The translations under genes and the position numbers were made by a program. A stretch of 38,437 bases of DNA, taken from contig JAVBRU010000022.1 of the NCBI GenBank assembly GCA_031547595.1, positions 1-38,437 on the forward strand, read 5' to 3'. How positions within the stretch are numbered: position 1 is the first letter of the stretch; each line of letters begins with the position of its first letter. The notes below the pieces were generated by a model. The model had not been told where the DNA came from. It did not search any database and saw only the letters and a list, made by a program, of their open reading frames with translations. Below are positions 29,947-38,437 of this stretch, piece by piece. This DNA is from JAVBRU01 sp031547595 (GTDB lineage Bacteria > Bacillota > Clostridia > Christensenellales > Aristaeellaceae).

Positions 29947-31698
29947 ATGAAAAAAATGCTGCACGATGTATGGCAGCGTGACCGGCGGGGTTTTTTGACC
30001 CTCCTGTTTTTGAATATCGCCGTTTCCCTGACGGGCGGGATTTCGATCCTGATGCTAATCCCCATGCTGGGGCTGTTGGATATTTTTTCGGATACCCTGC
30101 CCGCTGCAGCGTTTTTGCTGGACCCGCTGCGGCAACTGCCCTATGCCGGGCAGGTGCTTGCGCTGATTGCCGTGTATTTGTGCCTGGTGGTTTTCAAAAC
30201 ACTGCTGGGGCGGATGCTGACCCTTCGGGAAACCCGTTTCCTGGAGGATTATGCGTATACCCTGCGCGGCACGCTCTACCACGCGGTGTCCCATGCGGAT
30301 TGGCAGAAGCTGGCCGCCAGCCGGCAGACCGACACCATCAACCTGTTCACCGCGCAGTGCGGGCAGGTCAGCTACGGGGTCGCGGAGATCATCCATCTGC
30401 TGTCCTCACTGGTATCGGTGGTGGTGCAATTGGCGATTGCCATCTGGCTCAGCCTGCCGGTCACGGTGTTTGTGCTCATCGCGGGCGGTGCGTTTGCCGT
30501 GCTGTTTCGAAGCCTGCTGGGGAAGTCAAAGAGCTATGGCGAAGAGCTGATCACCATCAACCGCGCGCTGTATGCGGAGCTTTTCAATCAGCTGTGCAGC
30601 GTAAAGGAAGTGCGCACCTACAATGTGCAGGAGCAGCACGCCGCGCTCTTTGGCGGCATCAGCGAGTCCTTCCGGCAAGCAAAGCTCAAATACGTGTGGC
30701 TGCGTGCTTTCCCACAGGCGGTGTATGCCATCGCTGCGGCGGCAATGATCTCGGCAGTGTTCATCATATGCGTGCTGTTTTTCCAGATGGAAACGGCGCG
30801 GCTGATGGTGCTGGTGTATGTTTTTATGCGGCTGTGGCCGATCTTCAGCGGGTTTTACGGGCGGCTGCAGAGCATCCAGACCTGCGTGCCCGCCTTTGAG
30901 AAGCTGCAGGAGGCGCTGGATACCCTGGGCACAGCGGACGCGGAAGCACCGCCGGACAAACCTTTGCCTTTTGATAAAGAAATTACCTTTCGGAATGTGT
31001 CCTTCAGCTATCAGGGCAGCGAGGAGGACGTGTTGCGGGGTGTCAGCTTCACGCTGCAAAAAGGCACGGTGACGGCGTTGGTGGGGCGAAGCGGCGCGGG
31101 CAAAACCACCATTGCCGATCTGCTTCTGGGATTTTTACAGCCTACGGGCGGCGAAATTTTGATCGACGGCGTGCCGCTGACAAAAGAAAACCTCCCGGCC
31201 TGGCGGCATGCACTGGGCTATGTGCCGCAGGAGCCACTGATCCTCAACGCGTCTGTGCGGGATAACCTCCTTCGCTTCCACCCGGACGCCACGCAAGAGG
31301 AGTTGATCGAGGCACTGAAGCAGGCGCAGGCCTGGGGCTTTGTCAGCGCATTGAAGGACGGGCTCGATACCCACTTGGGCGATCAGGGCGTGCGGCTGTC
31401 CGGCGGGGAGCGTCAACGCATTGTGCTGGCGCGCGTACTGCTCCAGCAGCCGCGGCTGATCATCATGGACGAAGCCACCAGCGCCATGGATTATGAGAGC
31501 GAAACCGCGGTGCGTCAGGCCATCCTGGCCTTGAACAAGGATACGACCATCCTGATCATCGCCCACCGCCTGGGCACTGTGCGCACCGCGCAGCGCGCCA
31601 TCGTGCTGGAAAACGGCGTGATCAGCGAGGAAGGGACGCTTCGCGACCTGATGCGCAATCAAGAGGGGTATCTGTACAAGCTATTGTATATCGAGTAG
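29947..31698 (+). CDS. ABC transporter, exporter type (fused permease/ATPase)
   Basis: A 583-residue half-transporter. Six membrane helices span residues 1-~320, and the ATPase domain follows: Walker A GRSGAGKTT at about 379, LSGGERQRIVL at about 485, Walker B LIIMDEATS, and the H-loop IIAHRLGT. No N-terminal C39 protease domain is present, so leader cleavage must come from elsewhere, such as the S24/S26 peptidase. It lies 10 nt after the kinase/PqqD gene. Export of the modified peptide is the natural reading; flipping a lipid-linked oligosaccharide is an alternative given the polysaccharide neighbours. The ribosome site is weak. Confidence 0.88.
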   Translation: MKKMLHDVWQRDRRGFLTLLFLNIAVSLTGGISILMLIPMLGLLDIFSDTLPAAAFLLDPLRQLPYAGQVLALIAVYLCLVVFKTLLGRMLTLRETRFLEDYAYTLRGTLYHAVSHADWQKLAASRQTDTINLFTAQCGQVSYGVAEIIHLLSSLVSVVVQLAIAIWLSLPVTVFVLIAGGAFAVLFRSLLGKSKSYGEELITINRALYAELFNQLCSVKEVRTYNVQEQHAALFGGISESFRQAKLKYVWLRAFPQAVYAIAAAAMISAVFIICVLFFQMETARLMVLVYVFMRLWPIFSGFYGRLQSIQTCVPAFEKLQEALDTLGTADAEAPPDKPLPFDKEITFRNVSFSYQGSEEDVLRGVSFTLQKGTVTALVGRSGAGKTTIADLLLGFLQPTGGEILIDGVPLTKENLPAWRHALGYVPQEPLILNASVRDNLLRFHPDATQEELIEALKQAQAWGFVSALKDGLDTHLGDQGVRLSGGERQRIVLARVLLQQPRLIIMDEATSAMDYESETAVRQAILALNKDTTILIIAHRLGTVRTAQRAIVLENGVISEEGTLRDLMRNQEGYLYKLLYIE

Positions 31699-31710
31699 CG
31701 GGGGAATCCT

Positions 31711-32985
31711 ATGAACGCAGAATTTCTGTATATGATGTATTTGGCGGGCTGCGGCGCGCAGGCCGTTTCGCCTGTGCCGCCGGAACAGGCGATGCGGTGG
31801 GAGCGTGTGCTTCAATACGCGTCGGAGCAGTTTGTGGACGACTTGGTGTGCTATGCGGTGACCTTGGCAGAATTCGAGTTGCCCGCGCATATCCGGGAGC
31901 TGGCCAGGCAAAAGGTGCGCCGGTCTGCCACTGCCAACACCATGCGCCGCATGGGGCTGCAAAGGGTGCTGGAAAACTGCAAAAGAGTGGGCTTGAAAGT
32001 TGCCATCATCAAGGGCTATGCGGTGTCGGACGATTATGCTTCGCCCGAAATCAGAACCTCCGCAGACATTGACCTGTTTGTCAGCGAAGAGGAAGAAGAA
32101 AAAGCGCTGCTGGTGTTTGTTGCAAACGGCTTCATCCACAGGGGGCGCACGCCGGAGGCGAAGGACACCATCCTGTTCCATCCCATGGTTGGGCATGTGG
32201 AGCTGCATATCCGGTATTTTGAGCAGCTTGCGTACCGGCTGTGGTACAAAGATGTGGACATCAGCCGCCAGGCGGAGTTGGTGGAAAAGGAAACGGAAGC
32301 CGGGGCGTACTATGCGCTGGAGATCACGGATCATCTTTTGTTTGTGATGCTCCATATGATGAAGCACTTCATCGGGGGCGGCTGCTCGCTGAAAATGCTG
32401 CTGGATATCGGGATGATGCTGAAGGCGCATACGCACGAGATCAATTATCAACGCCTGCGGGCCGTGCTGGAGGGCCTGCAATACACCAAAGCCATGCAGG
32501 CGTTTATCTATATTCTGTGCAAATACTGCGGGCTTGATATTTGGCGAAATCCATTGGCCGGCGAGGGCGGGATCAGCGTGGCGGATGAACTTGTAGAGGA
32601 TATGGAAAAGGGCGGGGCGCTGGGCAAGAAAGACGAAAGCCACACCAGCGCAAACGGCCGCAAAATGTATAACGCGGCGGCGCTGAAGCGGCAAACAAGC
32701 GCGGCGCAATACCGGCTGCAGCTGCTTACGGATGGATTTATGCACTTCCCGCGGGCGGTGTTTCCCAAGCGAAAATCCCTGCAGCTGCAGTATGGCTATC
32801 TATTCAGGCGGCCATGGTTGTATCCTGTGGCTTGGGGCAGCCGTGCTGTCCGGATGTGCAAAAAATACATCCTTCCCAAGGGAAAAAGGCTACCGAATGT
32901 GCGGACGTTGATTGATGCGGAAAATGCCGCGCAGGATGCGGGCAAGGACCGCTTTCTCTTGTTCCAAAAGATGAACATGTTATAA
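31711..32985 (+). CDS. nucleotidyltransferase family 5-like protein
   Basis: A 424-residue protein of the uncharacterised nucleotidyltransferase type (PF14907-like). VAIIKGYAVSDDYA with RTSADIDLFVSEEE gives the KG...R..SDiDllv pattern, with two acidic residues for metal binding, followed by a helical part LLFVMLHMMKHFIGGG. Homologues occur in several RiPP clusters beside HPr-kinase-like genes. The substrate is unproven; it could add a nucleotide to the phosphorylated peptide. It starts 12 nt after the exporter gene behind GGGGGAA. The last ~120 residues (KRQTSAAQYRLQLLTDGFMHFP) are basic and not recognised. Confidence 0.8.
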   Translation: MNAEFLYMMYLAGCGAQAVSPVPPEQAMRWERVLQYASEQFVDDLVCYAVTLAEFELPAHIRELARQKVRRSATANTMRRMGLQRVLENCKRVGLKVAIIKGYAVSDDYASPEIRTSADIDLFVSEEEEEKALLVFVANGFIHRGRTPEAKDTILFHPMVGHVELHIRYFEQLAYRLWYKDVDISRQAELVEKETEAGAYYALEITDHLLFVMLHMMKHFIGGGCSLKMLLDIGMMLKAHTHEINYQRLRAVLEGLQYTKAMQAFIYILCKYCGLDIWRNPLAGEGGISVADELVEDMEKGGALGKKDESHTSANGRKMYNAAALKRQTSAAQYRLQLLTDGFMHFPRAVFPKRKSLQLQYGYLFRRPWLYPVAWGSRAVRMCKKYILPKGKRLPNVRTLIDAENAAQDAGKDRFLLFQKMNML

Positions 32986-33014
32986 CAGAAGGCGAGTACA
33001 AGAGGGGCAATGCC

Positions 33015-34883
33015 ATGATGCGGTGGATCGGTAAGCGAAAGCATCTGAGAAATATTGTGTTGGTCTTGCTGGACGCAGCAATTGTGGCGGCATCTATGCT
33101 GGCGGGTGCGCTGCTGCGGTTTGACTGCAGCGTGCCGCCCGAGCATGCGCGCAGCCTTTTGCTTGCCCTGCCGTGGATGACGCTGTGCTATATTGCGGTG
33201 TACTGGGCGGGCGGCACGTATCGCGTGCTGTGGCGGTACGCCACGGGGAAGGAATACATCAGCCTGGGGCTATACACACTGGCGGCTTTGGTGCTCACGC
33301 TCGGCATCGATTGGGTGTTTTCCACGCAAATCCCGCGCTCGCTGCTGGTTTTGACGGGCGCGTTCACCTATGGTTTTTCGGCAATCAGCCGCTATATCTG
33401 GCGGATGCTTTGCTCATTTTGGAAAAAACCCGACGCCACGGAGGAGCAGACCCCGCGGCGGCTGCTGGTGGTGGGTGCGGGCAGCGCAGGCTCCTGGATG
33501 GTGGCGCAGTGCCGCCAGCAGCGCTATGGCATTCCGGTGGCGTTTGCAGATGACAACCCCGCCAAGCGGGGCATGCGCATTCAAGGGATTCCCGTGCTGG
33601 GTACGGCCGAGGATATCCCCCGCATTGCACAGAAGGAAAAGGTGGACGATATCATTATAGCCATTCCGTCCCTCTCAGGCTCTCACCTGCGGCGGGTGGC
33701 CACCCTTTGCCTGTCCACACATTGCCGGGTCACCACCATGAGCGCTCCCAAAGAAATCGGCCTGAATGGCAAGGCCAAAGCGCCCATTATGCGCAAGCTG
33801 AACATGGCGGATTTTCTGTCCCGGGATGAGGTGCGCCTTAATACTGAGAGCATCAGCGGCTATCTCAAGGGTAGTGCGGTGCTGGTGACGGGCGGCGGCG
33901 GCTCCATCGGGTCCGAAATCTGCCGTCAGGTGATGCGCTATTTCCCCAAGCAGCTGATTATTCTTGATATGTATGAGAACTGCGCTTACGAGCTGCTATA
34001 TGAGCTGCGGCGGCAATACGGCAGCGATGTGCCGGTAGCGGTGGAGATTGGCTCGGTACGGGATCGTAAGCGGCTGGACGAAATCATGCGCCGCTTCCGC
34101 CCGGATGTGGTGTTTCACGCAGCGGCGCACAAGCATGTGCCCCTGATGGAGGAGTCGCCCGCCGAAGCCGTCAAAAACAATGTATTTGGCACCCGCAACA
34201 CCTTGCTTTCCGCCGAGGAGCATGGCGTCAACCGGTTTGTGCTGCTATCCACCGACAAGGCCGTCAACCCCACCAACGTGATGGGCGCAACCAAGCGCAT
34301 CACCGAAATGCTGATCCAGACGCTGGGCGCGAAGACAAAAATGAAGTGCATGGCAGTGCGCTTTGGCAACGTGCTGGGCTCTCACGGCAGCGTGATCCCG
34401 CTGTTTGAGGAGCAGATCCGTAGCGGCGGCCCCGTGACGGTGACCGATCCTGAAATGACGCGCTTTTTTATGACCATCCCGGAGGCCGCGCAGCTGGTGC
34501 TGCAGGCTGGGGGCATCGCGCAGCGCGGCGCGATTTTTGTGCTGGATATGGGCGAGCCCGTGCGTATTCTCGACCTCGCCCGGCAGCTGATCCGCTTTTA
34601 TGGCTATGAGCCGGAGGTGGATATCGCCATTGAGATCACCGGCCTGCGCCCGGGGGAAAAACTGTATGAGGAGCTGATGATGGATGCGGAGGCGGACAAA
34701 ATGACGCGTACCGCGCATGATCTGATCTTTGTGGCGCGGCCCATTCAAATGGACGAGGCGGCGTTTTTTGAACATTTGATGTTGTTGGAAAAGCTGTGTG
34801 ATGCCAATACGGAGGATATGGTGCGTGCGCTGGCCAATATGGTGGATACGTTTAAGCCGCAGTGTTTGGAGCAGGCGGGATAA
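33015..34883 (+). CDS. CapD/PglF-like nucleotide-sugar 4,6-dehydratase
   Basis: A 622-residue membrane protein: four helices in the first ~140 residues, a first Rossmann domain (LLVVGAGSAGSWMVAQ) at ~150-260, and an extended-SDR dehydratase domain at ~285-590. Key residues: TGGGGSIGSE (NAD loop, near 292), LLSTDKAVNPTNVMGATKR (T-D-K-A with M-x-x-x-K in place of Y-x-x-x-K, as in UDP-GlcNAc 4,6-dehydratases), and GLRPGEKLYEEL. It acts at the membrane to make a UDP-4-keto-6-deoxy-sugar for the polymer. It closes the block; a promoter for the next gene follows. Confidence 0.92.
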   Translation: MMRWIGKRKHLRNIVLVLLDAAIVAASMLAGALLRFDCSVPPEHARSLLLALPWMTLCYIAVYWAGGTYRVLWRYATGKEYISLGLYTLAALVLTLGIDWVFSTQIPRSLLVLTGAFTYGFSAISRYIWRMLCSFWKKPDATEEQTPRRLLVVGAGSAGSWMVAQCRQQRYGIPVAFADDNPAKRGMRIQGIPVLGTAEDIPRIAQKEKVDDIIIAIPSLSGSHLRRVATLCLSTHCRVTTMSAPKEIGLNGKAKAPIMRKLNMADFLSRDEVRLNTESISGYLKGSAVLVTGGGGSIGSEICRQVMRYFPKQLIILDMYENCAYELLYELRRQYGSDVPVAVEIGSVRDRKRLDEIMRRFRPDVVFHAAAHKHVPLMEESPAEAVKNNVFGTRNTLLSAEEHGVNRFVLLSTDKAVNPTNVMGATKRITEMLIQTLGAKTKMKCMAVRFGNVLGSHGSVIPLFEEQIRSGGPVTVTDPEMTRFFMTIPEAAQLVLQAGGIAQRGAIFVLDMGEPVRILDLARQLIRFYGYEPEVDIAIEITGLRPGEKLYEELMMDAEADKMTRTAHDLIFVARPIQMDEAAFFEHLMLLEKLCDANTEDMVRALANMVDTFKPQCLEQAG

Positions 34884-34897
34884 TTGCTGCCTTTTTC

Positions 34898-34926
34898 GTG
34901 ACAGAAACAGTACAAACTGTTATACT
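34898..34926 (+). promoter_or_regulatory. promoter of the LRR surface-protein gene
   Basis: GTGACA (34898-34903), a 17-bp spacer and TATACT (34921-34926). AACAGT-acaa-ACTGTT (34906-34921), a perfect 6-bp-arm inverted repeat, sits between the two hexamers, a likely repressor site. Confidence 0.65.
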
Positions 34927-34992
34927 GGGCAAGGATCAAACCAGTAAAATTCTTGTATGTGCCGCTATGTCTTAAAAGGGGGGTATTGTTTG

Positions 34993-37836
34993 ATGCATTT
35001 GCCAAAACATAAAGGCTTGCGCTATGGGGGCGCGCTTCTGCTGGCATGCCTGCTGTTGGTCTCTTGTGGTGCTGCATTTGCGATGCCAGTGGATCAGCCG
35101 CTGACGATCACCGTATCATGGAAGGACATGCAGGGTGTGCCCCAGACGGCTACTGCTGTGCAGTTGCCCTATGCGGGGTATGAAAATACGTATTGGGTGC
35201 AGGTTTCAAACACGGCGCCTTTCTATAGCTTGAGCCTGATGGTGGCCGACCCGCTGATGCGCTATAACTTCTCGGCGTATGACAATATGCTGATCAACGT
35301 GATTGACGCGGGCGATAACCTGACGTTTGCCGTGCCGATGGAAATCGTGGGCATAACGGCGGAGGACATGCCCGGAAGCGTGGTGCGGCTGTATGTATCC
35401 ACGTATCCCCTTCCGCAGGAGCCCAAGCCGCAGGTCAGCCCCGTGGATGTTATTGTGCAGTATGTGGACGAACTTGGCAATACCCTGAAGAATGACTTGT
35501 TCACCTGCCTGGAGGGGAATACACCGATCTATGCCAATCCTGACGGTTTGTCCTCTGAGTATGAGCTGATCAGCACAAACCCTGTCACTGTGTGGGTGGA
35601 CGCGAGTGGCGCGAGCCGGGACGTGGTTGTATTTACCTACCGCCAGAATAAGCCCCAAGTGCAGCCTGTGAGCGTGGCGGTGCGCTATTTGGATAAGGAC
35701 AGTGGTCAATCCGTTGCAAGTACGCACACGATGGCCTGCAACGAAGGATATACTACCATTTTTGCCGCGCCGCAAGACCTGGTAGTCGGCTATCAATTGT
35801 TTAGCAATGGCAGCGTGAATGTGTATGTGGATGCCAATGGCGCAAATACAAGCGAAGCGATCTTCTATTATCAGTACATCCAGCCAGCCCCGTCTCCCTT
35901 CCTATATATGCCCACCTCCGTGCCCGATGATGTGATTATCGATTTATGGGGTTTGATCAATAAGAATAGTGTCGACTTGCACGATAGCCCCAATGCCAGT
36001 GGCAGCAACCGTATTGATCAACTTGCTCAGAACAAGAAAGTATGGGTGTACAGCGCAAAGACGGTGAACAACGTGCGTTGGTATTTCATCTGCACCAACG
36101 GAATTGATGGGTATGTCAACGCCGAGTATGTGACGCTGATGGAGGACACTGAAAGTGAAGTATATCAGAACCTGTTGAAAACGCCAATGCCCACCCGCGC
36201 TCCTGTGGCATCGTCATGCATTATTTTCCATCACGAAAACGAATTGCAAAGCTTTGGCTACATCAATGCTGACAAGGTGAACATGCGCGCCTCCACCAGC
36301 ACCAGCAGCAGCCGTTTGAAGGTGGTGAATCGCAACGATTTAGTAATCATCCTGGGCACAGAGGAGGCCAGCGATGGCACTTGGTATAAAATCAATCATA
36401 TGGACACTGAAGGATATGTGAAAGATACTTATGTCACGCTTTTGACCGTTGAGGAGCTGTCTCAATTCCCGGAAAACGAGGAGCATTTGTTTGCCCCTTC
36501 CCCTTCGCCTGCGCCCACCCCCAAGCCGTTGCCCTCCCCAACAGAGCAGTTTAAGGAAGGCGGCTACACCTACACCGTCAATGCGGACGGGACGGCCACG
36601 ATAACCAAATACGCCGGAAGCGCAACGAAACTGGTTGTTCCCGGGAACCTGGGTGGGTACCCGGTGGCAAAAATCGGAGACCGTGCATTTTCTGGTTTGG
36701 AAAAGCTGCTTACCATTGAGCTTCCGGACAGCCTCGAGTCCATAGGGGAAAGTGCGTTTTCTCTATGCAGGAATATGACGAATCTTACAATTCCTGGAAA
36801 CGTCATATTCATTGGCAATGAAGCTTTTGCATTTTGCTACGGACTGTCTATCCATGTGGCCGCCGATCAGCCTATATTTTCGGTCATTGACGGCGTACTG
36901 TTTCGAAAAACCGACAAGGCGCTGATCTTTTATCCAACTTCGTTGACGCAAACCAGCTATACTGTGCCCCAAGGCATCAAACGCATTGAAGAATCAGCAT
37001 TTTACGTTTGTGAGAAGCTGAACAGGATTGTGTTGCCCGATAGTGTAACGTCTATTGGAAGCAATGCATTTAGAGGGTGTACAGGCCTGGAGCGCATCAC
37101 GCTATCCCCCAATATTACAATCATAGACACCCAGGCGTTTTGGGGCTGTGAAAATCTGAAGGAGATCGTTCTTCCGGAAAACCTTACTACCATTGGCGAT
37201 TGGGCGTTCTATCACTGCAAGAGCCTGACCAGCATCAGGATACCCGATCGCGTTATAACGATAGGAACACTTGCGTTTAGTGCCTGCTATAACATTGTGG
37301 AGTTTGTGGTGCCGGAGCATGTTTCGTACATTGGCGGAGGCGCCTTTACTGCTTGCAAAACAATCACTGTGTCACCTGGTAATCAGGTGTTTGAAGTGAT
37401 AGACGGCGTGCTGTTTAACAAAAAAACGAAGTGCCTGATTTGCTGCCCTCGCCTGCTTTATAAAAAAAGCTATGATATTCCGCAAGGAACACAAGAGTTG
37501 GCGGAGTATGCGTTCTATTATTGCTCTTATCTGTCGAACCTGACCATCCCGGAGGGAGTCACTGTCATTGGAAAATCTGTGTTTACGGGGTGCGAAAAGC
37601 TGACGAAACTTGTTATCCCGGAGGGAGTTGAAATGCTGCCGGGCGATTTGTTTACGTATTGTGGTAATCTCACAGTCACCATACCGGACAGCGTTGTGAA
37701 AATGGACTATGTTTTGCAGTGGGGCGGCGTCCAATTGACGTTTATCGTGGGCAAGGGGTCCTGCGCGGAAAAGACAGCCAAAGACCAAAAAATCCCTTAT
37801 CAATACCATGGTTATGACGATTGGCTGAATGATTGA
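34993..37836 (+). CDS. large surface protein: MucBP-like, SH3 and BspA-type LRR regions
   Basis: A 947-residue exported protein. The N-terminal hydrophobic segment ends LLLVSCGAAFA, which fits either a lipobox or a type I signal. After an unrecognised beta region come two MucBP-like repeats (VQYVDELGNTLKND; VRYLDKDSGQSVAST), two bacterial SH3 domains (NKNSVDLHDSPNASG; ADKVNMRASTSTSS), a Pro-rich linker (APSPSPAPTPKPLPSPT), then about a dozen BspA-type leucine-rich repeats (LERITLSPNITIIDTQAFWGC type). Such proteins bind host or cell-wall ligands. ATG 34993 has AAAAGGGGGG upstream; the open frame starts 36 nt earlier without a ribosome site. No LPxTG anchor is seen at the C-terminus. Confidence 0.82.
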   Translation: MHLPKHKGLRYGGALLLACLLLVSCGAAFAMPVDQPLTITVSWKDMQGVPQTATAVQLPYAGYENTYWVQVSNTAPFYSLSLMVADPLMRYNFSAYDNMLINVIDAGDNLTFAVPMEIVGITAEDMPGSVVRLYVSTYPLPQEPKPQVSPVDVIVQYVDELGNTLKNDLFTCLEGNTPIYANPDGLSSEYELISTNPVTVWVDASGASRDVVVFTYRQNKPQVQPVSVAVRYLDKDSGQSVASTHTMACNEGYTTIFAAPQDLVVGYQLFSNGSVNVYVDANGANTSEAIFYYQYIQPAPSPFLYMPTSVPDDVIIDLWGLINKNSVDLHDSPNASGSNRIDQLAQNKKVWVYSAKTVNNVRWYFICTNGIDGYVNAEYVTLMEDTESEVYQNLLKTPMPTRAPVASSCIIFHHENELQSFGYINADKVNMRASTSTSSSRLKVVNRNDLVIILGTEEASDGTWYKINHMDTEGYVKDTYVTLLTVEELSQFPENEEHLFAPSPSPAPTPKPLPSPTEQFKEGGYTYTVNADGTATITKYAGSATKLVVPGNLGGYPVAKIGDRAFSGLEKLLTIELPDSLESIGESAFSLCRNMTNLTIPGNVIFIGNEAFAFCYGLSIHVAADQPIFSVIDGVLFRKTDKALIFYPTSLTQTSYTVPQGIKRIEESAFYVCEKLNRIVLPDSVTSIGSNAFRGCTGLERITLSPNITIIDTQAFWGCENLKEIVLPENLTTIGDWAFYHCKSLTSIRIPDRVITIGTLAFSACYNIVEFVVPEHVSYIGGGAFTACKTITVSPGNQVFEVIDGVLFNKKTKCLICCPRLLYKKSYDIPQGTQELAEYAFYYCSYLSNLTIPEGVTVIGKSVFTGCEKLTKLVIPEGVEMLPGDLFTYCGNLTVTIPDSVVKMDYVLQWGGVQLTFIVGKGSCAEKTAKDQKIPYQYHGYDDWLND

Positions 37837-37878
37837 TGGGGTACAGCGTGTGAATAATATGCATGAGGGAGATAAGAA

Positions 37879-38307
37879 ATGGTCATCGGAATATTGGGCG
37901 AAAGCTGCACGGGGAAGTCTGCGATTGCGAATGAACTGGCTAAACGAGTGAACGCCAGGGTCTATACGGGCAAGGATTATATCAAGCTTGCCAAAAACGA
38001 AACCGAAGCAAAAAAGCAGTTTATCGATATGCTGAAATCAAATGAATCGGCAGCCGAAGTATATGTTTATGTGATCAGTGAAAAAGAGCATGTGAGTATA
38101 TTGCCCGAAGAATCCATCAGGGTTCTTGTGACGGCGGAGCTGAACACGATCAAGGAGCGGTTTGCAAAACGGATGAATGGTAATCTTCCCGCGCCGGTTG
38201 ACGCTATGCTGGAGAAAAAGCATGGCATGTTTGATGGCGAAAAGCACGACATCAAAATTGAAAATAGCGCTGCGGAAGTATCGGAGGCGTGCGATAGGAT
38301 CCGATAA
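37879..38307 (+). CDS. small P-loop nucleotide kinase-like protein
   Basis: A 142-residue protein with Walker A GESCTGKS near the N-terminus (IGILGESCTGKSAIANEL) and a central DYIKLAKNETEAKKQF region. It ends with KERFAKRMNGNLPAPVDAMLEKKHGMFDGEKHDIKI, resembling the lid region of small nucleoside/nucleotide kinases or AAA-type shikimate-kinase relatives. The phosphate acceptor is unknown. The ribosome site GGGAG lies 7-8 nt upstream. It is separated from the LRR gene by 42 nt and may be co-transcribed with it. Confidence 0.7.
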   Translation: MVIGILGESCTGKSAIANELAKRVNARVYTGKDYIKLAKNETEAKKQFIDMLKSNESAAEVYVYVISEKEHVSILPEESIRVLVTAELNTIKERFAKRMNGNLPAPVDAMLEKKHGMFDGEKHDIKIENSAAEVSEACDRIR

Positions 38308-38411
38308 GGTACAATAAGTTTCGCAAAAAGAAAAAAGGTCAAAAAGAGACATGGCCTGAAAACTCTGGTAGAATGGAATTGCAACACAACATTCGAAAGG
38401 AGCGTCAAGCC

Positions 38412-38437
38412 ATGTCCGAGAAGATTGTACAACTGAA
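38412..38437 (+). CDS. IS256-family-like transposase, first codons only
   Basis: ATG behind AAAGGAG opens MSEKIVQL, cut off by the window edge. This start is typical of Firmicutes IS256/Mutator-type transposases. The A-rich stretch from about 38309, with no gene, would be the left end of the insertion sequence. Only eight full codons are visible, so the call is tentative. Confidence 0.5.

Noticed and set aside
1..38437. CRISPR array, rRNA operon or complete tRNA
   Set aside because: No regularly spaced repeats, no rRNA-like blocks and no intact cloverleaf were seen on either strand; the only tRNA-like sequence is the 3' fragment at 9044-9068.

Overview
The window reads as a chromosomal segment of a Gram-positive, fairly GC-rich member of the Clostridia (Oscillospirales or Christensenellales-like). 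This is an inference. It rests on strong GGAGG-type ribosome sites, frequent GTG/TTG starts, a Firmicutes-type split Wzz/CpsD tyrosine-kinase pair, an LCP-family protein, an EFR1-type ferredoxin/flavodoxin protein, a BspA-type leucine-rich surface protein, and the absence of Gram-negative envelope genes.

Left part (1-9.9 kb): a MITE-like repeat; a small Cys-rich protein on the minus strand; a five-gene plus-strand unit (GT-C-like membrane glycosyltransferase, small unknown protein, GtrA-like protein, two tandem paralogous secreted proteins); a second MITE copy; a MarR/NmrA-like/flavodoxin operon behind a near-consensus promoter whose -10 lies inside a perfect 17-bp inverted repeat; a tRNA 3'-end fragment with terminator (candidate attachment-site scar); and an EFR1 protein.

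Middle part (10-21.8 kb): a third MITE copy; an AT-rich GNAT; an MFS transporter; a GNAT fused to a DUF6273-like domain; a nitroreductase; a pyridoxamine-phosphate-oxidase-like protein; and a methyltransferase. A minus-strand GNAT/HAD/methyltransferase operon follows, then a CHASE-like/GGDEF diguanylate cyclase, then a 7TMR-DISM-like histidine kinase with an OmpR-type response regulator.

Right part (21.8-34.9 kb): one long colinear block that joins extracellular-polysaccharide genes (LCP protein, secreted protein, Wzz-like, CpsD-like kinase, and at the far end a CapD/PglF-like nucleotide-sugar dehydratase) to a candidate RiPP system. The RiPP part has an S24/S26-type Ser-His peptidase, two radical SAM/SPASM enzymes each followed directly by its own small precursor-like peptide (56 and 60 aa, sharing a leader and an HC-x-Q-x-W-T core motif), an HPr-kinase-like/PqqD fusion, an ABC exporter and a family-5 nucleotidyltransferase. 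The first precursor is only 56 codons and easily missed. This two-precursor, two-SPASM, kinase-plus-RRE system inside a polysaccharide locus is the most interesting content.

The window closes with a large surface protein (MucBP-like, SH3 and BspA-type LRR regions), a small P-loop kinase-like protein, and the first codons of what looks like an IS256-family transposase at the right edge.
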